A stretch of DNA of 61,655 bases, taken from assembly GCA_024763535.1 (NCBI GenBank), contig JANTFH010000009.1, forward strand, positions 1 to 61,655, read 5' to 3'. A program made the translations under genes and the position numbers. The notes under the pieces were generated by a model that was given only the letters and a program-made list of their open reading frames with translations, searched no databases and had not been told where the DNA came from. Source of the DNA: Thermodesulfobacteriota bacterium (GTDB lineage: Bacteria; Desulfobacterota; Anaeroferrophillalia; Anaeroferrophillales; Tharpellaceae). Shown piece by piece: positions 52,364 to 61,645 of the stretch. Each line of letters begins with the position of its first letter. The stretch's first letter is position 1.

Positions 52364-54007
52364 CTATTTTCCCGCGACTTCCTCTTTCAGACGTTTCATG
52401 TGACCGCGGCCCAGACCCTTTACCTCGCAGCCGGCCCGGAAAAAGGTTTTGATCTGCTCGTCACTGAGCATGGCAAAGCAGTCAATAATGACGGCCGGAT
52501 TGCCGACCATAGCAATTATCTGTTCGGCCTCCAGTTCCTGATAAGCATCGTGACGAACGGCCAGAATAACCGCGTCGACACCGGCAAGGGAAGTCTTAAG
52601 ATCTTTGCTGATACTGATTTCGGTGAGACTCTCCTGATTACGGAAGAAACGGGACCAGGAGTGACCGGGAGCCGGATAGCTATCCTGTTTTTCGAGCTCC
52701 CACCAGTGCTTGACATAGGGGTCGTGCACCTGAACATCGGCCCCCATTTCGGTAAGTTTGCGGACAATCAGTTCGGAACCGCTGTAACGGGTGTCACCGA
52801 CATCCTCACGATAGGAAGCACCTAAAACAAGGACTCTGGAGGCCGCGACAATCTTTCCCTGATTGCGGAGAGCGTCACGCACCAGTCCGGCCACATGCAG
52901 GGCCCGGGTATCATTGATGTCGATCGCCATCGGCGTTATTTTGAAGATATCATCCTCAAAACCCATCAGCGTGTGATATGACCAGACGCCTAAACCTCCG
53001 TCTTTAGGCAGGCAGTAACCGCCGATGCCGGGTCCCGGGAAAATCATATTGGAGTGGGTTGGACGAACCTTGATAGCCTCAACCACCTTGGGAAGATCGA
53101 CGCCGTTACGTTCGGCAAAGAGGCTCCACTCGTGCATAAAAGCCAGGGTCGTGGCACGGTAGGAGTTTTCAACGATTTTACAGGTTTCGCTCTCAATCGG
53201 ACGATCCATAACCGTCAAAGGAAATTTTTCGACATTTAAGACATCGGAAAGAAATTTGACCACCCGTTCCCGAGCGGTTTGGTTTATGCCGCTGCAGACG
53301 CGCCAGAAATCACGAATTGAGGCAACATATTCACGCCCCGGCATAACCCTTTCATAGGAGTGCGAAAGCAGCGGTTCACAATCCTGCAGGCCGCGTTCGG
53401 CAAAAGCACGCTTAAAAATCGGGTAAGCGACAAATTCCGTGGTTCCGGGCGGCACCGTGGTTTCGATGAGAACCAGACAGTCGGGATCGATATGTTTGCC
53501 GATAATCGCCAGGCTCTCTTCCAGGGCGGCAATATCGGCCCGGCCCTGACGAACATCACCAAGACATTCCTTGAGATAATCGCACTGAACATCGACGACG
53601 ACGACATCGGCCAGATCCAGGGCGTCATAAGAGAAAGTCGCGGTCAGGGTCTTTTTTTCACAGACACAGCGTTCAATCATCGGCGCGACCTCCGGATCTT
53701 CAGCCTCAACCGGAGCGATACCGCGATTCAGATAGTGAATTTTCCAGAAAGAGCGTACCGAAGGCCGCTGCATACCGATAACAAATTTAGCCGGCTCTCC
53801 GCTCTCTTTATCACATGAATCGGCAACCACCCCGGCCATCACCGCACCGACGAAGCCGACCCCCATCACGACAACAATCTCGTGACCTAAGGCTTTATGC
53901 TCCTTTACCAGGGTTAAAAGACGTTCATTTTCAGCCTGATAGTCGGCTTCAAGCGGCAGAGGAAACTCCTCTCCGTTGGGACTGACGGAAGTTTTAAGCT
54001 CTGTCAC
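52364..54007 (-). CDS. UDP-glucose/GDP-mannose dehydrogenase family nucleotide-sugar dehydrogenase
   Basis: NAD-dependent four-electron oxidation of a nucleotide sugar to its uronate, as used for polysaccharide synthesis. The Rossmann loop GVGFVG is at residues 49-54, the substrate domain holds ETTVPPGTTE, ENSYRA and the catalytic Cys in GPGIGGYCLPKD, and the C-terminal NAD-binding half has LGASYREDVGDTR and ILAVRHD. At 547 aa it is about 100 residues longer than typical, with an N-terminal extension and an insert near SFWKIHYL, so the exact sugar cannot be named. The start is GTG 54007 with AAGGAG 7 nt upstream. No glycosyltransferase adjoins it. Confidence 0.9.
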   Translation of the reverse strand: MTELKTSVSPNGEEFPLPLEADYQAENERLLTLVKEHKALGHEIVVVMGVGFVGAVMAGVVADSCDKESGEPAKFVIGMQRPSVRSFWKIHYLNRGIAPVEAEDPEVAPMIERCVCEKKTLTATFSYDALDLADVVVVDVQCDYLKECLGDVRQGRADIAALEESLAIIGKHIDPDCLVLIETTVPPGTTEFVAYPIFKRAFAERGLQDCEPLLSHSYERVMPGREYVASIRDFWRVCSGINQTARERVVKFLSDVLNVEKFPLTVMDRPIESETCKIVENSYRATTLAFMHEWSLFAERNGVDLPKVVEAIKVRPTHSNMIFPGPGIGGYCLPKDGGLGVWSYHTLMGFEDDIFKITPMAIDINDTRALHVAGLVRDALRNQGKIVAASRVLVLGASYREDVGDTRYSGSELIVRKLTEMGADVQVHDPYVKHWWELEKQDSYPAPGHSWSRFFRNQESLTEISISKDLKTSLAGVDAVILAVRHDAYQELEAEQIIAMVGNPAVIIDCFAMLSDEQIKTFFRAGCEVKGLGRGHMKRLKEEVAGK

Positions 54008-54014
54008 GAATCTT

Positions 54015-54020
54015 CTCCTT
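54015..54020 (-). promoter_or_regulatory. Shine-Dalgarno deciding the GTG start at 54007
   Basis: AAGGAG on the minus strand, 7 nt before the GTG. It is near-ideal and no ATG lies in a competing position. Confidence 0.6.
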
Positions 54021-54111
54021 AAAAAAATTAACGATACAATATTGCCGTAGTTTTAGAATTAAGGCAAAAACCTTCATATAGCTCTGCATATAAATACCGA
54101 TGCTTCTATAT

Positions 54112-54149
54112 ATTATCTGAGCATAATTTACAATCATACAAAAGTATGA
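54112..54149 (-). promoter_or_regulatory. Candidate promoter with overlapping palindrome
   Basis: Minus strand: -35 TTGTAT (54141-54136), an 18-nt spacer and -10 GATAAT (54117-54112), about 105 nt before the GTG start. The palindrome TCATAC-AAAA-GTATGA (54134-54149) covers the -35 and could be an operator. Confidence 0.4.
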
Positions 54150-54198
54150 ATCTGCATATTACAGTTCAAAACAACCCGAAATCTCCCAATCTAAACAG

Positions 54199-55146
54199 TC
54201 ATATCTGTTTCCCCTGATAACTGTTATGCTCCTTCTGATAGCGCTCCAGGTGCTGGAGAACCTGAAGTTTGTTACGGGCCCAGTCGGGGGCGATGAAGAT
54301 ATCTCTATACCCCTCAGCGGTCAGACGCTGGACGACAACTTCAGGCGGCAGGCGCTCCAGAAAACCGGCAACCCGGGCGACATACTCGGCCCGGCTCAAA
54401 AGTGAGAAAGGTTTCTCTTTATACTCCTCATAAAGAGGAGTTCCGTCAAGCAGCAGCAGTGAGTGAATCTTAACTCCGTCAACCGGCAGCCGGGCGATAA
54501 AATCAGCCGTCTGCCAGACCATTTCCCGGCTCTCCCAGGGAAGCCCGATAATCGCATGAACACAGAGTTTAATTGAACTTGCGGAGAGCAACTCAACCGC
54601 AGTCAGAAACTCCTCTAAGGTGTGACCCCGAGCGATTTTTTCAAGGCTTTCCGGGTGCATCGACTGAAGGCCGTATTCGATCCAGACATCATAATCACGA
54701 CTGAATTCATCGAGCATAGTAACTATTTCCGGGCTCATGGTATCGGGCCGCGTGCCGATTGAGAGGCCGACTACATCCTCAACCTCAAGCGCCTCTTCAT
54801 AGAGTTTGCGTAAGTGCTCAATCTCGCCGTAAGTATTGGTAAAGGTCTGAAAATAGGCCACGAACTTGGTGGCTTTACGTAATCTTTTATAGAGTTTTTT
54901 ACCCCGCTCAAGTTGCTCCGTAACCGAGGGCAACGCCCCCTGCTGCCGAAGTTGCGAGCCCCGCCCGTCACAATAGCAGCAGCCGCCTGTACCGCGGCTG
55001 CCGTCGCGATTGGGACAGGTAAATCCGGCATCGATCTGTACTTTATAAACCCGGCCTGAAAAGTTATTCAGGTAATAACTTTTCAGATCATAATAGGGTT
55101 TACCCATTACCCACATGGGGTGCAGCGGTTGTAAGCTGGAGATCAT
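54199..55146 (-). CDS. YhcC-like (TIGR01212 type) radical SAM protein
   Basis: 315-aa radical SAM protein of the E. coli YhcC group, function unproven. The cluster motif is spread in a way typical of the group: Cys44 in FTCPNRDG and Cys56, Cys59 in GGCCYCD, with 11 residues between the first two. Further family marks are YFQTFTNTYGE and GLSIGTRPD, followed by VCHAIIGLPWE-like (here VHAIIGLPWESRE). ATG 55146 is 6 nt from the transpeptidase stop, with AGG before it. It is the last gene of the gldA run. Confidence 0.9.
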   Translation of the reverse strand: MISSLQPLHPMWVMGKPYYDLKSYYLNNFSGRVYKVQIDAGFTCPNRDGSRGTGGCCYCDGRGSQLRQQGALPSVTEQLERGKKLYKRLRKATKFVAYFQTFTNTYGEIEHLRKLYEEALEVEDVVGLSIGTRPDTMSPEIVTMLDEFSRDYDVWIEYGLQSMHPESLEKIARGHTLEEFLTAVELLSASSIKLCVHAIIGLPWESREMVWQTADFIARLPVDGVKIHSLLLLDGTPLYEEYKEKPFSLLSRAEYVARVAGFLERLPPEVVVQRLTAEGYRDIFIAPDWARNKLQVLQHLERYQKEHNSYQGKQI

Positions 55147-55152
55147 CTCTGC

Positions 55153-56508
55153 CTACTCTTTTAATGAAGCGGCGATAAGTTCGGAAGCGATGTAGCCGGA
55201 GCTTATGGTTCGTTTCTCACCATGTACCAGAACCACCGCCACCGCCACCATCTTTCCGTTTGCCGGATTTTTACCAAAACCGGCAAACCATTCACAGCGG
55301 TGGATATTGTCGGGCATATCCAAGGTTCCGGTCTTGCCCCCAACCTCAAGTTTACGAAATGAACGACGCCGCTTGACATCACGAAAAGCTTTGCGGGCCG
55401 TGCCGTATCTAACCGTGGCCCGCATCATTGCGACAAGTTCCCGACAGGCTTTTTTATCCTGCAGTTGAAATTCACATCTCTGCGGTTGATGATAATAGAT
55501 TTCGGCACCGTCGTCGCTGACTACACGATTAATAATATAGGGCTGCGGCAGTTGATTAACAACCAGTGGAGCTCCGGCCATAAGGGCCGCATGCAGCGGT
55601 GAAAGTGTAGTTGTTTTAATAAAGCCGCTGCTGGTTTCTGCCTGTTGAAAAGGGCTCTGAGGTGGTGCAATCCGGCTTTCATGAACCGGCTGATCAAATT
55701 TTATTGAATGGTTAAAGGAAAATGATTCCGCTAATTTAACTAATTCATCAGCGGAGAAATAGTTGATTCCAAACTTACCAAATACCGGATTTACGCTCCG
55801 GGCAAAGGCTTTTTCAAATGAGATCTCGGAAGGCCGGTAACGGTAACGCGATTTTCCCAGGCCGAGTTGATAGCGATAGAGGGTATGATGGCGGCCGACA
55901 ACCTTGAAATTGGTTTTCCGGGTTACCGGTTTCTTCTCCAGAACCCCGTAAGCTGTAACAATCTTAAACAGTGAAGCTGCGGGAAAGGCCGCCAGCAGGC
56001 AGAGATTCCCGCAATCCTCAGGCAGTATCTGTCCCTCACTCTCATTACGATAATCCGCCATCGCCAGAACGGCGCCGGTTTTAAGATCCAATAAAATCCC
56101 GGCCCCGAGTTGCGGGTGATAGCGGCGCAGCAGCTTTATCGTTTTATACTGCAGTTTTTTATCCAGGGTGGTGGAGACTGAGATTTTTTGACCACCCGCA
56201 GCCGAGGTCATAAACTCAGAAGAAAAAGGCAGACCGGAAAAAAATTTTTCCGGGAAAAGATTACTCTGCTCTGCCGGATCGAAGTCCTGCTGCCATGAAG
56301 GTGCGACTGTGGAAACCGATTTTTCCGGTATCGGATAACCGTCCCCCTCAAGCAGAGGAACCCGTTTCTGATCACTCGAAGGCCAGAGCGTAAAAATAAC
56401 AGCCACCAGCACCACCCCCCCTGCAATCGCGCAGATCAGGCGCCGAGAGGAGACTCCCCGCACGATTCGGGACCAGATAATCAGCCAGCTGTTATTTCGA
56501 TTACGCAA
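55153..56508 (-). CDS. Penicillin-binding-protein-type transpeptidase, membrane-anchored
   Basis: 451-aa protein with an N-terminal membrane helix (about 25-42) and a single transpeptidase domain: Ser179-x2-Lys182 in ASLFK, Ser238-Val-Asn240, and Lys392-Thr-Gly394 in GGKTGT. It lacks the large N-terminal dimerisation domain of PBP2/PBP3 and any glycosyltransferase, so it resembles the PbpA-like short class. It should act in the periplasm on peptidoglycan crosslinks. The start is TTG 56508, 9 nt past the DUF4340 stop; there is no strong Shine-Dalgarno. It is embedded in the gldA run. Confidence 0.9.
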   Translation of the reverse strand: MRNRNNSWLIIWSRIVRGVSSRRLICAIAGGVVLVAVIFTLWPSSDQKRVPLLEGDGYPIPEKSVSTVAPSWQQDFDPAEQSNLFPEKFFSGLPFSSEFMTSAAGGQKISVSTTLDKKLQYKTIKLLRRYHPQLGAGILLDLKTGAVLAMADYRNESEGQILPEDCGNLCLLAAFPAASLFKIVTAYGVLEKKPVTRKTNFKVVGRHHTLYRYQLGLGKSRYRYRPSEISFEKAFARSVNPVFGKFGINYFSADELVKLAESFSFNHSIKFDQPVHESRIAPPQSPFQQAETSSGFIKTTTLSPLHAALMAGAPLVVNQLPQPYIINRVVSDDGAEIYYHQPQRCEFQLQDKKACRELVAMMRATVRYGTARKAFRDVKRRRSFRKLEVGGKTGTLDMPDNIHRCEWFAGFGKNPANGKMVAVAVVLVHGEKRTISSGYIASELIAASLKE

Positions 56509-56517
56509 ATGCCGGAA

Positions 56518-57507
56518 TCACTTTTTATTTTTGCCGGCTGTCTTCTTGACCCCGGTATAAGCGCTGAAATCTTTAACAATCTTCTTCGCCTGCCAGGCCG
56601 GCAGCAGAAAAGGCTGTTCCGCCTGCGAGGAAAAGGCTCGATACTCATCCTTCTCCGGCTCTAAAAAAGAGAGAAAGAATTCACTGTCCGCCCCACTGAC
56701 GGTCACCCGGTAGGCCGGATGCTGAAACTCATCCGGATTTACATCTTCCAGATACTTTGTACATTTGAGTCCAGAGAGGCTCTCAAGCAGAGCCGAGACC
56801 GACGTCTCCACCACCGGCGCACCACTCTTTAACTGCCACTTTGAGACCGGGGTCGGCTTCTCCTGAGCACGGCTCTTATCCCCTCCCTTCTCCGCAACTT
56901 TAACCTTAACTATTTCGAGCGACTCTTTTTTCCCTTCACTTACACGCTCAATTAATATCTTATCAAGAGATTTTTGCACTTTGGACGTAATTTTCAGAAT
57001 TTCCTTATCTCTTAAATCATCTATTTTCGAAAAAAGATTGCTCCGCAGATTACCCAGAGCCTGATAAACTTTCGGATCGTCTTTAAGCATCACGTAGGTC
57101 TGCCGCAGGGAGGAACTGTTTTTCCCGACCATCACCTCCCGCAGCAGGTTCTGATCGTGATAGAGCTTTACAGTGAAACGTTTTTTCCGGTTCAGTTCAT
57201 AAAGCTGATAATTCTCCTTCTCTGAAATCAGAGCGACCAGCTGCAGATTCCTGATTTCATCAACCATCCTGGCCGCACGACTATTATCGGCCCGATAAGC
57301 CTTCGGGCCCACCACCCAGCGGCCATCCACCTGACGCAATTCAGTCTCCCGGTCCGCCTCTTTCACCACCAGGCGGTTGACCGACGCATCTATCGGTTTA
57401 AGCTGCGGCAGCTGATAATTGGTCTTTCCTTTTTTCTGATAGGCTAACAGGCCGGCCAAAACCACAATTGCCACCACCAATAAAAGATACTCTTTTTTCA
57501 TAATCAT
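56518..57507 (-). CDS. DUF4340 domain protein
   Basis: 329-aa protein with an N-terminal membrane anchor (about residues 6-23, LLLVVAIVVLAGLLAYQ) and two DUF4340 repeats in the periplasm-facing part (VNRLVVKEADRETELRQVDGRWVV split across strands, and a second unit near 95-165). DUF4340 proteins are regular neighbours of Gld-type ABC exporters and probably part of the complex, though no activity is known. ATG 57507 and 57501 are both possible (AAGGA just upstream). A charged, Lys-rich stretch lies at about 205-220. Confidence 0.88.
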   Translation of the reverse strand: MIMKKEYLLLVVAIVVLAGLLAYQKKGKTNYQLPQLKPIDASVNRLVVKEADRETELRQVDGRWVVGPKAYRADNSRAARMVDEIRNLQLVALISEKENYQLYELNRKKRFTVKLYHDQNLLREVMVGKNSSSLRQTYVMLKDDPKVYQALGNLRSNLFSKIDDLRDKEILKITSKVQKSLDKILIERVSEGKKESLEIVKVKVAEKGGDKSRAQEKPTPVSKWQLKSGAPVVETSVSALLESLSGLKCTKYLEDVNPDEFQHPAYRVTVSGADSEFFLSFLEPEKDEYRAFSSQAEQPFLLPAWQAKKIVKDFSAYTGVKKTAGKNKK

Positions 57508-57563
57508 GCCATCCTTAAAAAACTCAGAATATTTTTTTCGAACTATATTCGACCCTAACTTTA

Positions 57564-59789
57564 TCAGGAAAACATCCGTCTTAATTTCCGGCGCCGGGCG
57601 CTACGGCGCAGCCAGGCTATCAGACCGGCCAGAATCACCAGCAGCGGCAGGCCGATCAGGTTGGCCCCTTTTATCAGGCTGCGGCTCTCAGGATCGATAT
57701 CAACCAGAGGATTGAAACTTTGAGTTTTCGTCCGCAATACCGCCAGATCCTGACGGCCATTGAGATAATCAACCATATTCAGCAGCAGCTGGGCATTCGG
57801 CGTCCGACCAACCTCATCGACGATATTGTTACGCAGGATATCTGCCGAGCCGACAACTATCAGGCGCCCGGGTTTCCCCTGATCCAGACGATCACCGCTG
57901 CTCGAAAGTTCTCCCGCTTTGCTCAAAGCCGGCAGCACTTTGTCTTTGGCCCCTGACAAATCTTCTGATTTAACTTTATCCGCATCAGTTTCAGCCTTTT
58001 TCTCCTCCGGTTTTTCCGGCAGCGGCTGTCCCTTAAAATAACTTGGGAATGAACCCTCAAGCAGGCAGGCCAGGGTCTGACGGGAAAACTGTTTTTCATC
58101 CGTCGGCGGGTGCGCTAAATCCGGATTGAGATCGATATGATTCTTCATCAACCAGGAGCGCTTAGAGGATGAAAAAAGCTGAGCCGCTTTAATCTTGGCC
58201 GCGGCAATACCTTTCTCATCCAGAGTTAAAGGAGCCGCTTTGACCATCACCAGACCTTTAATATTCTTGATAAAAGGAAAATCCTTATTAATATTTTCAC
58301 TCTTTATCAACGGTGCGAAATAGAGAGCCCGCTCGCCCCCGCCTTGCTGCTGCGGCAGCTGCTGTTTGAAACACTCTTGATCCATAACGTAGGCCGGACC
58401 AATATCGACCCCGTAGTGACTGAGGAGTTTTTCGACCCCGGTGGCAATCGGAATATAGGAAGGTCCCATACCCATCATCATCATATTCTGCTGCGGCATC
58501 TGCTCCTTGAAGGGATCGTAAAAGATGGCCAGGTTGTTACCGCGCATTATAAACTGATCAAGAAGATAGAGCTCATAATCGCTGAATTTTTCCGTCGGCC
58601 GCGCGATTATCAGGGTTTTAATTCCAAGAAGAGAACTCATCTTGTCCAGAGTCACCATTTTAGGCGCGTACTCCTGACTCAAGAGACCGTAAAAGTGAGA
58701 GGCGCTGTCAGCCTGCGGCTGGCCCGGCATCGGCCGGGGTGCCATCAGAGGCAAAGTCCCATGGCCGCTCAAGTAACCGATCTGCTCATTAATCCCGATA
58801 ACATCTTCAATCACGGTATTAAGTGTCACTTCAAGATCAGCCGGCGATGTCAACTGATACTGCTGACCGAAGATAGGTACGTTGACAACTGAAATTAGAT
58901 CGACATCCTGCTGCTGGCCGGCAAAGGAGACCGTAATTCCGGCATAACCATGATCGCCGGGAATCGTAACCCCGTGCTGATTATTAAACGGTTTCCACTG
59001 CAGTTCCATAATCTTTTCCGCGGCTGCCTTTTTTTCCGCCGCCGGGTCCTCAGTCGGATTAAAGAAATTGAACTCAATCTGGTTGTAGAGCTGCTCATTC
59101 AGACGTTTAACAAGAGAGTTCACCGCATCCGGCAACTCATTGATTTTACTAAGATTCATGTAGGGAGCTACACTCTGAAGCGATGAGGAAAGAAACAAGT
59201 CTACTTTGATCTTTTCCGGGAGAGCCAAAAGCCGGCTGATCTTATTATTCATCCGCTTAATGGTGGTGGTCAATCGATATTCGAGCCCCTCCGTCTCGGT
59301 AATTGCCGGCAGGCTTTCAACCAGGTCTCCATGAATCAGCACCATCCCCATATAAGCCTTCTGAAATTTCACCTCATCCTTTTCTATGGCCCGGATCTGA
59401 ACCGGCTTAATACCGTAACTGAGCGCCATTTTCTGAATCTTTGCCGCCGTTTCATCGTCACCTGAAGGGTTGAAAAACTGGTAGTTAAAATAGTGATTGC
59501 CGGCCAGCGCATACTCCTGCAGAAGATCATGGATGTACCGTTCAACACCATTATAGGGAGCCGGCAGATTGGCGGAAAATAATATTTTTAAGGTCAAAGG
59601 TTCGGAAAGAGTCGCGACCGCCTCTTTACTGGCCGGCGAGAGCGAATAGACCTTGTTGGCGGTCAGATCAACGCGGGTAAAAAGATTAACCCCGACCAGG
59701 TTAATCATAACAACCACAACAATGTAAAGAATCAGCTTACCATAGCGCCCGAAGAGGCCGCTTTTTTCAACTCGATTATCTGTCTTCAC
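57564..59789 (-). CDS. GldG-like ABC-exporter auxiliary protein
   Basis: Large Gld-family accessory protein of an ABC-2 exporter, 741 aa from GTG 59789. It has an N-terminal helix (about 17-40, LILYIVVVVMINLVGVNLF), a long extracytoplasmic alpha/beta region with the family segments SLSPASKEAVATL, KILFSANLPAPYN and YLSGHGTLPLM, a Lys/Glu-rich linker near 610-640 and a second helix at the C-terminus (LIGLPLLVILAGLIAWL) followed by a basic tail. In Flavobacterium GldG works in gliding or secretion; in this kind of bacterium the role is unknown. The frame reaches 59822, but AGGAG 8 nt before GTG 59789 decides the start. Confidence 0.9.
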   Translation of the reverse strand: MKTDNRVEKSGLFGRYGKLILYIVVVVMINLVGVNLFTRVDLTANKVYSLSPASKEAVATLSEPLTLKILFSANLPAPYNGVERYIHDLLQEYALAGNHYFNYQFFNPSGDDETAAKIQKMALSYGIKPVQIRAIEKDEVKFQKAYMGMVLIHGDLVESLPAITETEGLEYRLTTTIKRMNNKISRLLALPEKIKVDLFLSSSLQSVAPYMNLSKINELPDAVNSLVKRLNEQLYNQIEFNFFNPTEDPAAEKKAAAEKIMELQWKPFNNQHGVTIPGDHGYAGITVSFAGQQQDVDLISVVNVPIFGQQYQLTSPADLEVTLNTVIEDVIGINEQIGYLSGHGTLPLMAPRPMPGQPQADSASHFYGLLSQEYAPKMVTLDKMSSLLGIKTLIIARPTEKFSDYELYLLDQFIMRGNNLAIFYDPFKEQMPQQNMMMMGMGPSYIPIATGVEKLLSHYGVDIGPAYVMDQECFKQQLPQQQGGGERALYFAPLIKSENINKDFPFIKNIKGLVMVKAAPLTLDEKGIAAAKIKAAQLFSSSKRSWLMKNHIDLNPDLAHPPTDEKQFSRQTLACLLEGSFPSYFKGQPLPEKPEEKKAETDADKVKSEDLSGAKDKVLPALSKAGELSSSGDRLDQGKPGRLIVVGSADILRNNIVDEVGRTPNAQLLLNMVDYLNGRQDLAVLRTKTQSFNPLVDIDPESRSLIKGANLIGLPLLVILAGLIAWLRRSARRRKLRRMFS

Positions 59790-59796
59790 GATAAAA

Positions 59797-59801
59797 CTCC
59801 T
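59797..59801 (-). promoter_or_regulatory. Shine-Dalgarno deciding the GTG start of gldG-like gene
   Basis: AGGAG on the minus strand, 7-8 nt before GTG 59789 and overlapping the last codons of the upstream permease. It outweighs the in-frame codon at 59822. Confidence 0.6.
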
Positions 59802-60504
59802 ATTTTTTCTCCTGCAGCACAAAACTCGTACCGTAAAGAGTCAGAAAAATTAGACTTAAAAAATAGATCAGATCACGGGTATCGATAATCCCCCGCGCGA
59901 TGTTCTGAAAGTGTGCGGTCGAACCCAGGTAGGCAAAAACCGCCAACAGATTTTCGGGAACAAAAAAGAGCATCCGGTTGAAAATCGTCAAACCGAAACA
60001 TAAAACCATACCGAGAATAAACGCGATAATCTGATTTCTCGTAATAGAAGAAGCCAGAAGACCGATACCGGTATAAGCCCCGGCCAGCAGCAGAGCCCCG
60101 CAGTAACCGCCGAATACCGGCCCGGGATCGAGGTCTCCAAGCATGGAGATACTGAAAGCGTAGGCCAGAGTCGGCAACAGCATCAGGGCAATAAAAACCA
60201 GGGCCGCCAGAAACTTGCCGACAACAATACCGCAATTTGAAACCGGCAGAGTCGCCAGCAGCTCAAACGAACCGCTGTTAAGTTCTTCAGAAAAAAGCCG
60301 CATCGTGACAGCCGGTACGATAAAAGAGAAGATCAGCGGCAGTTGCGTAAAAAACGTCCTCATATCGGCCTGGTTGTAGAGAAAAAAAGTGGAGAAAAAG
60401 AACCATCCCGAAAGCAGCAGAAAGGTGGTAATCACGATATAGGCAATCGGAGAAAAGAAGAAACCTTTAAGCTCCTTTTTGAAAACTGTCAGCGTACCAT
60501 TCAT
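59800..60504 (-). CDS. ABC-2 type permease, GldF-like
   Basis: Membrane permease of the GldA-GldF-GldG exporter, 234 aa with six hydrophobic helices, opening with KKELKGFFFSPIAYIVITTF and containing the RLFSEELNSGSFELLATLPVS segment that contacts the ATPase. ATG 60504 is preceded by AGGAGGA 6-7 nt upstream and overlaps the stop of the ATPase gene in TGATG; a GTG at 60510 also fits the frame but is less well placed. Confidence 0.93.
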   Translation of the reverse strand: MNGTLTVFKKELKGFFFSPIAYIVITTFLLLSGWFFFSTFFLYNQADMRTFFTQLPLIFSFIVPAVTMRLFSEELNSGSFELLATLPVSNCGIVVGKFLAALVFIALMLLPTLAYAFSISMLGDLDPGPVFGGYCGALLLAGAYTGIGLLASSITRNQIIAFILGMVLCFGLTIFNRMLFFVPENLLAVFAYLGSTAHFQNIARGIIDTRDLIYFLSLIFLTLYGTSFVLQEKK

Positions 60505-61460
60505 CAGCACTCCTCCTGTGTCAACTGAGCAAAAATATTTTCAAAGCTCTCACTGCGGAGATGAAAATCGATAAGATCCCAGCCCTCTTCTCGAATCACC
60601 CGGTAAAGGGCCGGCCGCAGATCATCATCCGTCCGGCTGAAAACTGCCAGCTTAACCAGCCCCTGATCGACTGATCCGATTTCCGCATCAGTCGTATTCT
60701 CAACCTTTTCAACCCCGGCTACCGCACCCAGTTTGGCAACAACGACAGCCGCTTCCGGATGACTTAAAACGATATCGACAACCACCCCGCCCCCAAACTC
60801 ATGCAGGAGCTGATCGGTCGGGCCGTCGGCCACAATGCTCCCCTGATTTATTATCACCACCCGGTCACAGGTTGCCTCGGCTTCACTCAAGATATGAGTC
60901 GAAAAAATTACGGTTTTTTCCCGGCCGATCTCTTTGATCAACTGCCGTATTTCAATAATCTGATTGGGATCAAGCCCGGAGGTAGGTTCATCCAGCACCA
61001 GGATCTCAGGATCGCCCATCATCGCATGCGCCAGACCGACCCGCTGTTTATAACCTTTGGAGAGCTCGTGAACCGCTTTGGAGATAACCTCTTTCAGACC
61101 ACAGAGATCTACCATCTCAGCAATCCGCCGGGTTTTATCACTCCCTTTAAGCCCCCGCATCTCGGCGACATAAGCCAGATAGTCATAAACCAGCATTTCA
61201 CCGTACAGCGGCGCCGCTTCCGGCAGATAGCCGATCATCTCTTTAATCTTCAGGGCATGATCGACGACATTCAAATCCGCGACCTTGATATTCCCCTGTG
61301 AAGGTTTGAGATAACCGGTCAAGATCCGCATGGTGGTTGTCTTTCCGGCACCGTTAGGTCCGAGAAGCCCCAGGATCTCACCTTGATTAATAGTGAAGTC
61401 CAGTCCTTTCAAAGCCTGAAAGTCACCATAAAATTTTTGCAGTTTCTGTACTTCAATCAC
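60504..61460 (-). CDS. ABC transporter ATP-binding protein, GldA-like
   Basis: ATPase of the Gld exporter, 318 aa. Walker A GPNGAGKTT is at residues 34-42, the signature LSKGYKQ and Walker B LVLDEPTSGLDP follow, and the last 90 residues form the extra C-terminal domain common in this group. GTG 61460 is the start; a GGAG Shine-Dalgarno precedes it. With gldF and gldG it encodes a complete ABC-2 exporter; in Bacteroidota the same set serves gliding and type IX secretion, but here no other gliding gene is present, so its cargo is unknown. Confidence 0.93.
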   Translation of the reverse strand: MIEVQKLQKFYGDFQALKGLDFTINQGEILGLLGPNGAGKTTTMRILTGYLKPSQGNIKVADLNVVDHALKIKEMIGYLPEAAPLYGEMLVYDYLAYVAEMRGLKGSDKTRRIAEMVDLCGLKEVISKAVHELSKGYKQRVGLAHAMMGDPEILVLDEPTSGLDPNQIIEIRQLIKEIGREKTVIFSTHILSEAEATCDRVVIINQGSIVADGPTDQLLHEFGGGVVVDIVLSHPEAAVVVAKLGAVAGVEKVENTTDAEIGSVDQGLVKLAVFSRTDDDLRPALYRVIREEGWDLIDFHLRSESFENIFAQLTQEEC

Positions 61461-61522
61461 AACAACTCACTCCTGACAAAAAAACTTGATTTAGTTTACA
61501 ACTTCACCCCGAACTAAAAACC

Positions 61523-61563
61523 AAAAAAATCGAGGCCCCCAATGATCCAAACTGGAAACCTCG
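61523..61563 (-). terminator. Rho-independent terminator in the gldA leader
   Basis: Minus strand: CGAGGTTTCC (61563-61554) pairs with GGGGGCCTCG (61540-61531), 10 bp with three G-U pairs and a 13-nt loop, then A and seven T (61530-61523). It lies 63 nt before the gldA start and after a promoter, so it could end a short RNA, attenuate the operon, or close a transcript from the right. Confidence 0.65.
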
Positions 61564-61617
61564 CACCAACCCAACGAGCTATATAAATACTTACTGGAAG
61601 GTATAAAATATGGGCAA

Positions 61618-61645
61618 ATTTTAGTCCAAAATCTGCAAATGTCAA
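61618..61645 (-). promoter_or_regulatory. Promoter candidate upstream of the terminator and gldA
   Basis: Minus strand: -35 TTGACA (61645-61640), 16-nt spacer, -10 TAAAAT (61623-61618). The predicted start, about 61611, is 150 nt before the gldA GTG and about 90 nt before the end of the T-run. Confidence 0.55.
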
